DNA of 6,542 nucleotides from Methanobacteriota archaeon (GTDB lineage: Archaea; Halobacteriota; Methanosarcinia; Methanosarcinales; Methanosarcinaceae): contig JAUPKV010000609.1 in assembly GCA_030837265.1 (NCBI GenBank), forward strand, positions 1 through 6,542, read 5' to 3'. The notes below the pieces were generated by a model, which was given only the letters and a program-made list of their open reading frames with translations, had not been told where the DNA came from and searched no databases. Below, piece by piece: positions 6,094-6,542 of the stretch. The stretch's first letter is position 1; each line of letters opens with the position of its first letter. Both the position numbers and the translations under genes were made by a program.

Positions 6094-6394
6094 GTATATT
6101 TTAGAAAATCATGAATGAGGTAAATTGATTAGACCGTACCTCGCAACTTGATAATTTAATCGAGGTTCAATGAACAAATCCACATAAGCCTATCAAAGAA
6201 CTTCTAATCCAAGCAAAGTTCTTCATAAATAATCTCAGATGAATGGCAATGAACATCGATAAATATAAATATACTGGTTTTAAACGGATCTGGTAGTTTT
6301 AGTATCTGAATATGTTTTTCAGCAATCGGGAAATGAATAATTATAAAACAGTGAATTTGTCGTAAACATTCATAGAAACAGATAAAAAAATTAG
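6094..6394. other. Non-coding spacer upstream of the surface-protein pseudogene
   Basis: About 300 AT-rich bases between the surface-protein ribosome site and the transposase segment. It should hold the promoter of the surface-protein gene on the minus strand, but no TATA element stands out. A minus-strand open frame of 72 codons (6204-6422) is rich in Ile and Phe, has no ribosome site and overlaps the transposase segment, so it is not called. No transposon terminal repeat was recognised. Confidence 0.45.
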
Positions 6395-6542
6395 ATGGTG
6401 TTAAATATTTTAATAGATTCAACTAAAGAAGGAATAAGCCAAAAAAAAATAGTCCCGAGAATGATAGAATATGAAGATGATGGTTCGTGGTTGTGGGTAG
6501 CTTTTGCACCAGAATGCAGGTTAATAGTTGCTTTTATAATAG
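6395..6542 (+). CDS. IS1-like transposase segment, probably missing its N-terminus, running off the window
   Basis: From the ATG at 6395 the frame is open to the window end (49 full codons). The stretch VPRMIEYEDDGSWLWVAFAP followed by ECRLIVAFII resembles, from memory, the catalytic-domain beta strands of IS1-type DDE transposases found in many copies in Methanosarcina, where a WLWVAF-like strand is followed by RLIVAF and then a glycine. In intact IS1-like proteins an N-terminal zinc finger (CPxC) and the first catalytic Asp region lie before this point. Here the upstream DNA has stops in the same frame (TAG 6392, TAA 6383), no cysteine motif and no ribosome site. The element is therefore probably truncated or decayed at its 5' side; the first dozen residues may be non-homologous. 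The rest lies outside the window, so neither its ends nor any target duplication can be judged. Confidence 0.55.
   Translation, partial: MVLNILIDSTKEGISQKKIVPRMIEYEDDGSWLWVAFAPECRLIVAFII

Noticed and set aside
6204..6422. Minus-strand frame of 72 codons
   Set aside because: It is Ile/Phe-rich, without a ribosome site, has no recognisable motif and overlaps the transposase segment.
6441..6449. Run of nine A as a possible programmed frameshift site in the IS1-like segment
   Set aside because: The other two frames upstream of the run contain close stops, so no upstream coding frame exists to be joined to the transposase core here.

Overview
The window looks like chromosomal DNA of a Methanosarcina-type archaeon. 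The grounds are AT-rich spacers, bacterial-style GGAGG/GGTGA ribosome sites, a ferredoxin-type iron-sulfur flavoprotein (Isf) motif, an archaeal AmrS radical SAM protein, and a secreted NosD/PKD/dockerin-like protein whose layout is typical of Methanosarcina surface proteins. The genus is inferred from protein character, not proven.

Left part (1-1263, + strand): the 3' end of one flavodoxin-fold reductase (1-144) is followed by a complete Isf-like flavoprotein (326-865) with the compact four-cysteine motif. The two are probably related redox proteins. A spacer of about 400 bases with no convincing gene follows.

Middle (1264-3199, - strand): an unrecognised 139-aa protein with a good ribosome site, then a very AT-rich spacer holding a 13-base tandem repeat and an inverted repeat, then the radical SAM enzyme AmrS (348 aa). 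AmrS has all its cysteine clusters, but its usual partner domains are not in the window.

Right-middle (3426-4603, + strand): a class I SAM-dependent methyltransferase with an N-terminal zinc ribbon, whose start codon is uncertain, then a 62-aa acidic protein of unknown function.

Right part (4699-6081, - strand): a secreted right-handed beta-helix (NosD-like) + PKD + dockerin-like protein that at first sight seems to be two separate ORFs. Reading through shows one continuous frame of 461 codons with a single in-frame TAG at codon 93. An intact GGAGG site and signal peptide lie at the 5' end, but ATT stands where ATG would be expected. It is most simply a young pseudogene with two point lesions. 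Because Methanosarcina can decode UAG as pyrrolysine, readthrough must be considered. No clearly real gene in the window ends in TAG.

The window ends (6395-6542, + strand) inside an IS1-like transposase coding segment that seems to lack its N-terminal zinc-finger part. Apart from the two flavoproteins, the genes look like independent units with their own spacers, and I see no operon larger than two genes. I found no CRISPR array, tRNA or rRNA.
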